Source: Thermoanaerobaculaceae bacterium
GTDB lineage: Bacteria > Acidobacteriota > Thermoanaerobaculia > Thermoanaerobaculales > Thermoanaerobaculaceae
DNA length: 12,386 bases
Reading direction: 5' to 3'
Assembly: GCA_022865555.1 (NCBI GenBank)
Contig: JALHTD010000421.1
Location: 1 to 12,386 of the forward strand
A program made the position numbers and the translations under genes. Positions 1-6,201 of this stretch are shown here, piece by piece. Every line of letters begins with the position of its first letter. Position 1 is the first letter of the stretch. The notes beneath the pieces were generated by a model. It ran no database searches and had not been told where the DNA came from. It was given only the letters and a program-made list of their open reading frames with translations.

Positions 1-47
1 AGACGGAGAGGCTCAAGGTGGAAGGAAGAGTTCGGGGGAGGTCCGCG

Positions 48-76
48 TTGACATTGGCGTGATGCGGACCTACGTT
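48..76 (+). promoter_or_regulatory. Putative sigma70-like promoter upstream of the first gene
   Basis: A perfect -35 hexamer TTGACA (48-53) is followed after 17 bases by TACGTT (71-76), which matches the -10 consensus at three of six positions. It lies about 90 bases upstream of the GTG start at 172 and would transcribe toward it. The -35 and spacing are good but the -10 is weak, so this is only a candidate. No gene is recognised in positions 1-171. Confidence 0.35.
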
Positions 77-171
77 AGCGCGACAAGCTCAGCACACGAG
101 GGGAGGCACGAAGGCGAAGTGGCTATCTTCGACCAGGGTTGGCCACCGCCCCACTGTGGGCTTGAGTTCCA

Positions 172-540
172 GTGAAGATCTGGCCTTCGATTTTCATGCT
201 GCTCGCGGGAGCAGTCGGAGCGCAGACGACTGGGATCAGCATCAGAATCATCCCGTGGGCGGTGTACAAGATGGATGGAGTATCGACCTCCGAGACGGGA
301 GCCAGGAGTCAGATCTACTGCCATAGTGCGGACGGGGAAAGTTGCTTCCCCTGGCTGCCCGGGTTGGAACTCGCGTGCGATCCCCCGATGGTAAGGAGTT
401 TCACCCCCTGCGCCGCAGTGACTCCGACTCCGATCCGGCGGACGGCAACACCAACACCGACGGCAACACCAATCCCGACCGCCACGCCGACCCCCGTGCC
501 CGAGGGGCCCGGTTACCCCCCTTTTAGGGGTGCCTCCTAA
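172..540 (+). CDS. Small secreted protein with Thr-Pro-rich tail, unknown function
   Basis: This 122-residue protein is not a family I recognise. Residues 1-18 look like a signal peptide: a basic start (MK), a hydrophobic core and an AVGAQ cleavage region, so export is likely. Residues 19-80 form a short unrecognised domain with four cysteines (about residues 50, 58, 68 and 79) that could form disulfides after export. Residues 84-110 are low complexity, built on alternating TPTP/TATP units, like the flexible linkers or wall- and surface-spanning stretches seen in secreted proteins. Translation begins at GTG with no strong Shine-Dalgarno, which lowers confidence. It stands alone, with a possible promoter about 90 bases upstream and a long gap downstream. 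It could be a remnant of a larger repeat-rich surface protein. The evidence is the signal peptide plus the in-frame repeat, not homology. Confidence 0.55.
   Translation: MKIWPSIFMLLAGAVGAQTTGISIRIIPWAVYKMDGVSTSETGARSQIYCHSADGESCFPWLPGLELACDPPMVRSFTPCAAVTPTPIRRTATPTPTATPIPTATPTPVPEGPGYPPFRGAS
419..502 (+). repeat. Imperfect tandem repeat encoding the TP-rich tail
   Basis: Short degenerate units based on ACNCC/ACGGCAACACC recur in this stretch. The 13-mer ACGGCAACACCAA occurs at 442-454 and again at 460-472, an 18-base period. In the annotated frame they encode the TATPTP-type tail. Such units change copy number easily by replication slippage. Confidence 0.6.
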
Positions 541-961
541 CGAGAAGGCACTTGCGCAATCGCGGAGGGTCAAACCCAAAGCTCTGAGGAGTTGCACACA
601 CACTTGAACGTGGCCGTGTTAAGCAAACACACCCATGAGGCTGCCTCAAAGCGTCTGCAGGTTCTGTCCGGGCGGGGACTCCAGGGGGAGATCGCGAGCA
701 CGACGCCCCTAGGAAGAGAACGCTCTGCGTAGCGACAACGCTTGGTTGCGCGCACTCCACAAAGGAAAGAAACCGTTTCGTCCCGCCTGCGGCGCCTGCG
801 TTCCCAGCCCACTCCTCGCAGGCCGACCGGTGTCCGCCCGGCCGGCGCCTTGAACATGCCTTGACTCCAGGCATGATAGGCTCGCACAAGAAAGGCAATC
901 CCTGTCCCTGATGCGACGTCCCTGGTAAGAACCGGAGACGGTCAGCTGGAGGGAGGCACGA
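541..961. other. Intergenic region without a supported gene (421 bases)
   Basis: No ORF here on either strand has a credible start, family signature or signal peptide. The minus-strand frames crossing it are Arg/Pro-rich and look like high-GC shadow frames. The only structure seen is near its end: a 7-base perfect inverted repeat lying inside a weak promoter-like sequence, followed by a good ribosome binding site for the next gene. No intrinsic terminator with a T tract was found. Confidence 0.5.
850..877 (+). promoter_or_regulatory. Weak promoter-like sequence with an operator-like palindrome in its spacer
   Basis: TTGAAC (850-855) and CATGAT (872-877) each match the sigma70 -35 and -10 consensus at four of six positions, 16 bases apart. 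Between and overlapping them lies a perfect inverted repeat, CATGCCT (855-861) and AGGCATG (869-875), with a 7-base centre. A dyad between -35 and -10 is a classic repressor or activator position. The next gene starts at 962, giving a leader of about 80 bases. The promoter assignment is weak; the palindrome itself is plain in the sequence. Confidence 0.35.
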
Positions 962-1687
962 GTGAAGCGAGGAGTCCTGGTCATCGCTCTGGCGGCCGCT
1001 CCGCTCCTCGCAGACGACGTCTATCTGCGGGGAGGCGGCCAGATCACGGGCACGATCGTCGAGCGAACGACGGACTCCGTGAGGGTCGATGTCGGCGGAG
1101 GGACTCTCACGGTGCGGATGTCGAGCGTCGTCCGCATCGAGGAGACCGTGTCACCGCTCCAGGAGTATCGGGCGCGAGCCGCACGCATTCCCCAAGGCGA
1201 TGTCGAAGCTTGGCGGGAGCTGGCTCGGTGGGCGACGAGCGGTGCGCTCGGGACCATGGCGAGCCAGGCCTGGTCGAAGGTGGTCGAGATCATGCCGGAC
1301 GACCCGGAAGCGAACCGCGCGCTCGGTCGGGTCCAGTACGGCGAAAGGTGGGTCACCGAGGAGGAGAGCTACCGTGCCCGGGGGTACGTGGAGTTCGAGG
1401 GTGAGTGGATGACACCGGGCGAGCGGCAGGCGATCCTCGAGGACCAGCGGGCCCGCGGGGAGGCGGACCGCCAGGCGGAAGCAGCCCGGCTCCAGGCCGA
1501 GGAGAAGGCGAAGAGGGAACGCGAGGCCAAGGAGGCGGCCGAGCACGATATCTGGCGCGGCTCGGCACTGCCCGGCGATGCGACCTACTGGCCCTGGGGG
1601 TCCGGAATCGTGTACTGGCCCGCCACACCGGTCCAGCCCACGGGTTCCGGAATGCCGACCAGCATGTCGGTGGGAGGACCCGGATGA
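962..1687 (+). CDS. Exported protein with beta-rich N-domain, WMTP-type repeats and coiled coil
   Basis: This 241-residue protein is exported but of unknown function. Residues 1-17 are a signal peptide (MKR, hydrophobic core, LLA before DD). Residues 20-61 form a beta-rich segment with the pattern GGxITGxIVE..DSVRVDVGGG..TVRMSSVVRIEE, common at the start of exported proteins in several high-GC phyla. Residues 79-122 look helical and TPR-like (AWRELARWA, MPDDPEANRALG). Two related short units follow: YGERWVTEEE (126-135) and FEGEWMTPGE (145-154). Residues 155-197 are a highly charged Glu/Arg/Ala coiled coil, and the C-terminus is Gly/Pro/Trp-rich. It starts at GTG behind a strong GGAGG (950-954). 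Its stop overlaps the next start as ATGA, so the two are translationally coupled and probably share an envelope role. The signal peptide is clear; the biochemical role is not. Confidence 0.85.
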   Translation: MKRGVLVIALAAAPLLADDVYLRGGGQITGTIVERTTDSVRVDVGGGTLTVRMSSVVRIEETVSPLQEYRARAARIPQGDVEAWRELARWATSGALGTMASQAWSKVVEIMPDDPEANRALGRVQYGERWVTEEESYRARGYVEFEGEWMTPGERQAILEDQRARGEADRQAEAARLQAEEKAKREREAKEAAEHDIWRGSALPGDATYWPWGSGIVYWPATPVQPTGSGMPTSMSVGGPG

Positions 1688-1696
1688 AGCGGGAGG
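1672..1696 (+). promoter_or_regulatory. Two competing ribosome binding sites for the lipoprotein gene
   Basis: GGGAGG occurs at 1672-1677, six bases before ATG 1684, and again at 1691-1696, five bases before ATG 1702. Both starts keep the signal peptide and lipobox, so the start cannot be settled from sequence alone. The first gives the ATGA overlap with the upstream stop and is used here. Confidence 0.5.
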
Positions 1697-2424
1697 CTTC
1701 CATGAGCCCGTACCTGCGAGCGCTGCCGCTCCTCGCCGCGCTCCTTTCAGCGTGCTCCTCACCCTCGCCGGTCGATGAGGTGGTCGCCTCGAACCTCGCC
1801 GCGCGCGGGGGCAAGGCGAGAATCCAGGCGCTGCACTCGATCCGCGAGACTGGGACGGCCACCGCGAGCGACGGGCGAGTCTCGCGGGTGGTTCTCGAGA
1901 TCAAGCGACCCGGCCTCTTCCGGCTCCAGTTCTCCTACCAGGGAACGACGAGCGTCTTCGCGTACGACGGGAAGACGGGCTGGCAGGTCGCACCGCTCCA
2001 GGGGCAGTTCGAGCCCCAGGCGATGCCGCCGGAGGCCGAGCCGGCGGTGGACCAGCGCGACATCGAAGGCCCTCTCGTCGACTGGCGGGAGAAGGGGCAC
2101 GTCGTCGAGCTCGTTGGCCGTGAGACGCTCCCCGGCGGAGAGGCGTTCAAGCTCAAGGTGGCGCTCAAGGGCGGCGGGGTCCGCTATGACTACGTCGACG
2201 TCGCGTCGCACCAGATCGTCCGCTCCGACGTCCCGCGCACGGTCCGGGGGCGCGCGGTGCAACTGGAGAACACCTTCTCGGACTTCCGACAGGTGGGCGG
2301 GCTCGTCTTTCCGAATCTCATCGAGACCCACGTCAAGGACCGACCGCAGGTCCTCAGGATCGCCGTCGAGAAGATCGAGCTCAACCCCGACCTCGACGAC
2401 GCGCGGTTCCGGTTTCCCCGGTAA
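1684..2424 (+). CDS. LolA-like outer-membrane lipoprotein-sorting family lipoprotein
   Basis: This is a predicted lipoprotein of 246 residues (240 from the alternative ATG at 1702). The N-terminus has Arg, a hydrophobic stretch and the lipobox LSAC with lipidated Cys24, so it should be processed by signal peptidase II and anchored in a membrane. The mature part has the pattern of the LolA/LolB-like beta fold: an opening ARGGKARIQALHSIRETG, then IKRPGLFRLQFSYQG, YDGKTGWQVAP (the conserved DGxxGW element) and a C-terminal beta-strand region ending in DLDDARFRFPR. Family members bind lipid or lipoprotein acyl chains in a hydrophobic cavity, but this branch has no assigned ligand. It is coupled to the exported protein upstream by a 4-base overlap. 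The longer in-frame reading back to 1405 was rejected because it lies inside the upstream gene and is compositionally odd. Lipoprotein status is firm; a role in lipid or lipoprotein trafficking is inferred. Confidence 0.85.
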   Translation: MKREASMSPYLRALPLLAALLSACSSPSPVDEVVASNLAARGGKARIQALHSIRETGTATASDGRVSRVVLEIKRPGLFRLQFSYQGTTSVFAYDGKTGWQVAPLQGQFEPQAMPPEAEPAVDQRDIEGPLVDWREKGHVVELVGRETLPGGEAFKLKVALKGGGVRYDYVDVASHQIVRSDVPRTVRGRAVQLENTFSDFRQVGGLVFPNLIETHVKDRPQVLRIAVEKIELNPDLDDARFRFPR

Positions 2425-2466
2425 CGCCTCCGCCCCGGCGACCCCCCACCCGACCTTCGTCGCCTG

Positions 2467-2577
2467 GGGACCCCCCGAGCCCCCCACGCTCGCCGGGAGT
2501 GAGACGCGGCTCCGCTTGTTTGCGGGGGGTCCCGCACGCAACCCGACCACCCGCCCGCGTGCCCTCGACCCCCCGAG
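2467..2577 (+). repeat. 11-base perfect inverted repeat with a further direct copy (possible alternative hairpins)
   Basis: GGGACCCCCCG (2467-2477) is the exact reverse complement of CGGGGGGTCCC (2523-2533). A second GACCCCCCGAG at 2567-2577 repeats 2469-2479, so the central G-run could pair with either flanking copy. A shorter GACCCCCC also lies at 2440-2447. The arrangement could act as a 3' RNA structure for the lipoprotein transcript, but no T tract follows, so a classical intrinsic terminator is not supported. Confidence 0.4.
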
Positions 2578-2659
2578 CGGCGGCTCTCACCGCAAGTGAA
2601 TCGCGACTCTCTTCCCACATGCAGCGCCCCGTTCCCGCGAGCGTCCGGGGGTTGCGCCG

Positions 2660-2698
2660 CACAACCGCGCGGCGTTCTGGCCTACGCGGCGCTTTGTG
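2660..2698 (+). repeat. Imperfect hairpin upstream of the redox-operon promoter
   Basis: CACAA (2660-2664) pairs with TTGTG (2694-2698), GCGC (2667-2670) with GCGC (2689-2692), and GCGT (2672-2675) with ACGC (2684-2687), leaving small internal mismatches and a short loop. No T-run follows it. It may help end upstream transcription or be fortuitous in GC-rich DNA. Confidence 0.3.
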
Positions 2699-2761
2699 AA
2701 AGATTTCCTTCTCATCCGTCGCTGCTGGATCACAAAACATCGTTGGTGTGTCTCAGCTTTG

Positions 2762-2790
2762 TTGACGAAACCCCTTTACGGTCGTATGGT
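2762..2790 (+). promoter_or_regulatory. Likely sigma70-type promoter of the redox operon
   Basis: TTGACG (2762-2767) matches the -35 consensus at five of six positions. After exactly 17 bases, TATGGT (2785-2790) matches the -10 at four of six. It sits in the most AT-rich stretch of the window, just ahead of ten co-directional genes. Transcription would start near 2797, leaving a leader of about 100 bases before the first start codon at 2895. Confidence 0.6.
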
Positions 2791-2894
2791 TTGACTATGT
2801 TTCCTGAGAGATCGGCACGGGGGAGCCGTCTTCTGTCCGGAGCGTTCTTCGTTGGGCCTCCCACAATGCAAGCCTCCAGTGCTCAAGAGGAGCG

Positions 2895-3416
2895 ATGAGC
2901 GCGTGCAGGCACGACTGGCTCATGTGCAACCTCCGACATGGCTTTCTGGTCGTCGAGGGGTGTTGGGAGTGCGGTGCCCGCTCTTCGTTCTTCTCCGCTG
3001 AGCCCGTTCCACCGATCGACGAATATCACCAAGGGCGACATTTTTGGAGCTACATGGGGAGCTTTCAGACTCTCAAGTTCGACCTGGAATGCCGCGCTTG
3101 TGGCACGACAGTAAGCCTCGATGATGTGAATGGGCTGATGCTGTCCGAGTGCAAGGACCCCGACTGCCAGGTCGGAGCGCTCAACAATCAGCAGGGTCCC
3201 GGTTCCCTGGTTTACGTAGCGTTGTGCGCGGACAGCACGCATACCATGGGGGAGTGCGTGAGCAGCGGCGGGATCGAAGCTCTTGACCAGTACTTCAACC
3301 GGAACATCGAGGACCTGGGCAGACGAGTGATTGTGGTCCCCTGCAAGATGTGCAACAGCGTCGACAAGTGCAGGGGGACGGTGATCGTCGATGTTGGGTT
3401 GACGGATATCGAATGA
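2895..3416 (+). CDS. Cys-rich zinc-ribbon-like protein of unknown function, first gene of the redox operon
   Basis: I do not recognise this 173-residue protein. It contains 13 cysteines, mostly paired: C23-x2-C26, C66-x2-C69, C86-x4-C91, then C111, C121, and C150-x2-C153 with C159. The spacing suggests at least two zinc-ribbon-type sites, or less likely iron-sulfur sites. An N-terminal HDWLMC and an aromatic-rich segment (HFWSYMGSFQ, about 49-58) complete the visible pattern. There is no signal peptide or membrane segment, so it should be cytoplasmic. An AAGAGGAG stretch just before ATG serves as ribosome binding site, with tight spacing. It lies 51 bases before the first DRTGG gene and directly behind the operon promoter. 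That position suggests a regulatory or redox-responsive partner of the operon, which is inference. Its third codon positions look less GC-biased than those of the enzyme genes downstream. Confidence 0.85.
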   Translation: MSACRHDWLMCNLRHGFLVVEGCWECGARSSFFSAEPVPPIDEYHQGRHFWSYMGSFQTLKFDLECRACGTTVSLDDVNGLMLSECKDPDCQVGALNNQQGPGSLVYVALCADSTHTMGECVSSGGIEALDQYFNRNIEDLGRRVIVVPCKMCNSVDKCRGTVIVDVGLTDIE

Positions 3417-3467
3417 GACGGCGCACGAAAGGCCACGTCGAGCTAGGCGCTCAGCAGGGGGGACCAA

Positions 3468-3797
3468 ATGAAGATCTCTGAACTTGAGGAGAAAGCAGGG
3501 CTCAGAGCGCTGAACGACTACAAAGACAGGGAAGTCGAGAGCGTGTACATCTCCGACATGGTCTCGGACATCGTCACCTCGGCCGGGCGGAACGGCATCC
3601 TGATCACGCTGCAGACCCACAAGAGCGTTGTCGCCGCCGCAAACCTCGTGGCGGCCGCCATGATCGTGATCGGGAAAGGGAGGATACCGAGCGATGATGT
3701 GGTTGAGCTCGCCACGAGGACGGGAATCGGACTCTTCACCTCCGACCTCGACACCTGGACGTTTGCGAAGAAACTGCTGCAACTCGGGCTCGAATAG
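3468..3797 (+). CDS. DRTGG-domain-like protein (first copy)
   Basis: This 109-residue protein resembles the small stand-alone DRTGG-fold proteins (similar to the N-terminal domain of HPr kinase) that occur beside [FeFe] hydrogenase genes in anaerobes. Recognisable elements are an N-terminal helix (MKISELEEKAGL), EVESVYISDMVSDIV (22-36), a beta strand ILITLQTH (44-51), an Ala/Val-rich helix, AAMIVIGKGRIPSDDVVELA (63-82) and GIGLFTSD (86-93). The literal D-R-T-G-G string is absent, as is usual in this branch. No catalytic residues are evident, so a ligand-binding or scaffold role is more likely than a kinase one. ATG 3468 follows a GGGGGGA ribosome binding site. A paralogue lies at 11053-11397, so two DRTGG genes bracket the electron-transfer genes. 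Its molecular function in these clusters is unknown. Confidence 0.85.
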   Translation: MKISELEEKAGLRALNDYKDREVESVYISDMVSDIVTSAGRNGILITLQTHKSVVAAANLVAAAMIVIGKGRIPSDDVVELATRTGIGLFTSDLDTWTFAKKLLQLGLE

Positions 3798-3858
3798 GTC
3801 TCGGTATGGACAGCAAAGGGCATGATCCGTTCCGAGGTCAGATTCCTCCTCTTGGCAT

Positions 3859-3865
3859 GGGAGGG
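3859..3865 (+). promoter_or_regulatory. Ribosome binding site deciding the NuoE start
   Basis: GGGAGGG lies nine bases before ATG 3875. The upstream in-frame ATG 3806 has only a weak AGG. This favours 3875, which also removes a 23-residue extension lying ahead of the conserved NuoE helical domain. Confidence 0.55.
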
Positions 3866-3874
3866 CCTTCAGCG

Positions 3875-4342
3875 ATGCCATGCGATCCCTTCGCCGAGGC
3901 TGTGAAGGGTTTCGAGGGAGATTTGGCAGATCTGATCCCCGTTCTTCAGAGGGTCCAGGGCGCCTACGGGTATCTCTCCCCGGACGCGCTTAGGCGGATC
4001 TCCCGCTGGCTGAGGATGTCTGAGAACGAGATCTTCGGCGTCGCGACCTTCTTCGCGCAGTTTCGCTTCAGTCAGCCGGGAGAGCATGTCATCAAGGTGT
4101 GCCTCGGCACCGCCTGCCATGTGAAGGGAGGGGAGCAGATCCTCGACGTGCTCAAGCGCCGCCTGGATGTCGAACCGGGAGAGAGCACCGCGGACGGGAG
4201 GTACCAGCTCGAGCGGGTGGCCTGCCTCGGCTGCTGCGCGCTGGCGCCGGTTCTAGCGATCGACGAAAAGGTCTACGCCGACACATCGGTCCTGAGGGTG
4301 CATCAGATGCTGGAGGAGCGGGAGAACCGTGAAGACGCTTGA
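3875..4342 (+). CDS. nuoE: NuoE/HydC-like [2Fe-2S] thioredoxin-fold subunit
   Basis: This soluble electron-transfer subunit pairs with NuoF/HydB and passes electrons between its [2Fe-2S] cluster and the flavoprotein. From ATG 3875 it has 155 residues, normal for the family. The N-terminal helical part contains DLIPVLQRVQGAYGYLSPDAL and the hallmark IFGVATFFAQFRF (about 53-65). The thioredoxin-fold part carries the four cluster ligands in the usual spacing, C76-x4-C81 (CLGTAC) and C117-x3-C121 (CLGCC). The alternative ATG 3806 would give 178 residues but has a poor ribosome binding site. The coding end overlaps the NuoF gene by 14 bases, so the two are coupled and made together. Together they match the two-subunit core of bifurcating hydrogenases (HydC+HydB) and Stn-type transhydrogenases. 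Without membrane Nuo subunits nearby, a complex I role is unlikely. The family assignment is firm. Confidence 0.93.
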   Translation: MPCDPFAEAVKGFEGDLADLIPVLQRVQGAYGYLSPDALRRISRWLRMSENEIFGVATFFAQFRFSQPGEHVIKVCLGTACHVKGGEQILDVLKRRLDVEPGESTADGRYQLERVACLGCCALAPVLAIDEKVYADTSVLRVHQMLEERENREDA

Positions 4343-6200
4343 GACGCAAAGGGCGCACGCGGTTCAGGCGTGGAACGGACTCCAAAACAGCGCTCGCCCG
4401 GTGGTTTACGTGGGGGCCGGTTCCTGCGGCCTCGCGGCCGGGGCCGCGGAGGTCGTCGACTCCGTCGAGGGCTATCTGGCGAAGAAGCGAATCGGTGCGG
4501 ACATCCTGAAGGTCGGCTGCATCGGTCCCTGCTACCTCGAGCCTCTCGTGGATGTCCAGATGCCCGGCAACCCCCGGATCAGCTATTCAAACGTGACGCC
4601 GGGAGTAGTCGGGGAGCTCTTCGATTCGTTCTTCGAGAAGGGAGAGATGTTCCGACGCCACCTCGTCGGCCATTTCGGTAAGAACGGATTCAGGGGCGCA
4701 CCCAAGTTCTTCGAACACCCCATGCTCGAGCGGCAGGTGCGCATCGTCCTTCGCAACTGCGGGATTATCGATCCGGAGAACGTTGACCACTATCTCGCCC
4801 TCGATGGCTACAAGGCGTTCGAGAAATGTCTCTCGATGCGCTGGAGCGACGTCCTCGAGATCGTCAAGAACTCCGGACTTCGGGGCCGGGGAGGGGCGGG
4901 CTTTCCCACGTGGCGGAAGTGGCTGGTGTGCCGTGAGACCAAGAGCGACACGCGGTATCTGATCTGCAACGCGGATGAAGGCGACCCGGGGGCTTTCATG
5001 AACCGGTCGCTGATCGAGGGCGATCCGCACGCGGTGCTTGAAGGGATGCTGATTGCCGCGTATACAATGGGTGCCAGCAAGGGCTTTGTCTACATCCGCG
5101 CGGAGTACCCCCTGGCGATAAAGCGGCTCAAGTCAGCCATCGTCCAGGTGCAGGAGCTGGGGCTGTTGGGCCGTGGGATTCTGGGAAGCGAGTTCGACTT
5201 CGACATCAGCATCAAGGAAGGTGCGGGCGCCTTCGTGTGCGGCGAGGAGACCGCCCTCATCGCAAGCATCGAGGGGAAAAGGGGCATGCCGCGGACGCGC
5301 CCTCCCTTCCCGGCGGTCGAGGGCCTCTGGGGCAAGCCAACCCTCATCAACAACGTGGAGACCCTCGGCACCCTGCCCAACATCATCCGGAACGGGGCTG
5401 AGTGGTACTCGCAGTACGGGACCGAGACCTCCAAGGGGACCAAGACGTTCAGTCTGGTTGGCAAACTGCGCCGCACGGGTCTGATCGAGGTCCCGCTCGG
5501 CATGACCGTGCGCAGCGTCGTCTACGACATCGGCGGCGGCTCAATCAAGGGCTTCAAGGCCGTGCAGACCGGCGGCCCTTCCGGTGGTTGCCTGGGAGAA
5601 GAGTTCCTCGACACGCCCATCGACTACGAGACCCTGGGTGCTGCCGGGTCCATCATGGGATCCGGCGGACTCATCGTCCTCGACAGGAACACGTGCATCG
5701 TTGATACGACCAAGTACTTCCTGAACTTCACCCAAGCCGAATCATGCGGCAAGTGCGTGCCCTGTCGGGTCGGAACGAGGCACCTGGCGAACATCCTCGA
5801 GAGGATCTCCCAGGGGAAGGGTGAGGTGGTGGATCTGGCCAGGCTCGAGCGGCTGGCCCTCGCGATCAAAGGGGGGGCCCTCTGCGGTCTTGGACAGAGC
5901 GCTCCGAACCCCGTGCTGACGTCGCTCAAGTACTTCCGGGACGAATTCCTGTCCCACATCACCGACAAGCGCTGCCCCGCCGCCGTGTGCCGGGACCTCG
6001 TCCACTATCGGATCATCACGGACAAGTGCACCGGCTGCCAGCGGTGTGTGAAGGTGTGCCCGACAGGGGCGATCACGGGTCCGAGGTCGGAGCCCCACAA
6101 CCTCGACATGAGCAAGTGTATCAAGTGTCGGTCGTGCTATGAGATCTGCCGATTCGACGCGATCGCGGGCGATGCCATCGTCATCGAGCCGGGGGCCTGA
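4329..6200 (+). CDS. nuoF: NuoF/HydB-like NAD(H)-binding FMN iron-sulfur flavoprotein with C-terminal 2[4Fe-4S] domain
   Basis: This 623-residue diaphorase subunit exchanges electrons with NAD(H) through FMN. In order it has: a thioredoxin-like [2Fe-2S] domain (about 20-100) with C33, C64 and C68; the FMN/NADH domain (about 175-350) with GLRGRGGAGFPT (183-194), CNADEGDPGAF (213-223), GAGAFVCGEETAL (298-310) and GKPTLINNVETL (335-346); an SLBB region; the N3-type [4Fe-4S] site C473-x2-C476-x2-C479...C519; a CPAAVC element (549-554) possibly binding metal; and two ferredoxin motifs, C567/570/573/577 and C597/600/603/607. The fused N-terminal [2Fe-2S] and C-terminal ferredoxin domains are absent from plain complex I NuoF. 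They match HydB/HndC of bifurcating hydrogenases and StnB-like subunits. The first Cys usual in the N-terminal domain is missing (VYVGAGSC). It starts at GTG within the end of nuoE. FMN, NAD and most cluster ligands look intact. Confidence 0.95.
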   Translation: MKTLETQRAHAVQAWNGLQNSARPVVYVGAGSCGLAAGAAEVVDSVEGYLAKKRIGADILKVGCIGPCYLEPLVDVQMPGNPRISYSNVTPGVVGELFDSFFEKGEMFRRHLVGHFGKNGFRGAPKFFEHPMLERQVRIVLRNCGIIDPENVDHYLALDGYKAFEKCLSMRWSDVLEIVKNSGLRGRGGAGFPTWRKWLVCRETKSDTRYLICNADEGDPGAFMNRSLIEGDPHAVLEGMLIAAYTMGASKGFVYIRAEYPLAIKRLKSAIVQVQELGLLGRGILGSEFDFDISIKEGAGAFVCGEETALIASIEGKRGMPRTRPPFPAVEGLWGKPTLINNVETLGTLPNIIRNGAEWYSQYGTETSKGTKTFSLVGKLRRTGLIEVPLGMTVRSVVYDIGGGSIKGFKAVQTGGPSGGCLGEEFLDTPIDYETLGAAGSIMGSGGLIVLDRNTCIVDTTKYFLNFTQAESCGKCVPCRVGTRHLANILERISQGKGEVVDLARLERLALAIKGGALCGLGQSAPNPVLTSLKYFRDEFLSHITDKRCPAAVCRDLVHYRIITDKCTGCQRCVKVCPTGAITGPRSEPHNLDMSKCIKCRSCYEICRFDAIAGDAIVIEPGA

Positions 6201-6201
6201 C

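Larger units (their letters stand above)
2425..2894. other. Intergenic region between the envelope genes and the redox operon (470 bases)
   Basis: No coding sequence is supported here. The first part (about 2430-2580) is very C-rich and holds repeated GACCCCCC elements plus an inverted copy. The middle (2660-2698) can form an imperfect hairpin. The last part (about 2700-2815) is clearly AT-richer than the rest of the window and holds a promoter. The layout fits transcription of the upstream unit ending in the structured part and the redox operon starting in the AT-rich part. Confidence 0.6.

Noticed and set aside
342..527. Alternative + frame over the TP repeat encoding DGNTNTDGNTNPD, resembling calcium-binding repeats
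   Set aside because: It is a by-product of reading the same 18-base repeats in another frame. It has no signal peptide, whereas the overlapping frame has a clear one.
515..531. Possible terminator hairpin ACCCC...GGGGT at the end of the first gene
   Set aside because: The stem is only five pairs and no T tract follows.
1405..1683. N-terminal extension of the lipoprotein frame
   Set aside because: It lies entirely inside the preceding signal-peptide gene, is Gly/Arg-rich, and would bury the lipoprotein signal peptide.
2660..2698. Integron attC-like recombination site
   Set aside because: The imperfect hairpin lacks the paired RYYYAAC/GTTRRRY core sites, and there is no integrase or gene cassette nearby.
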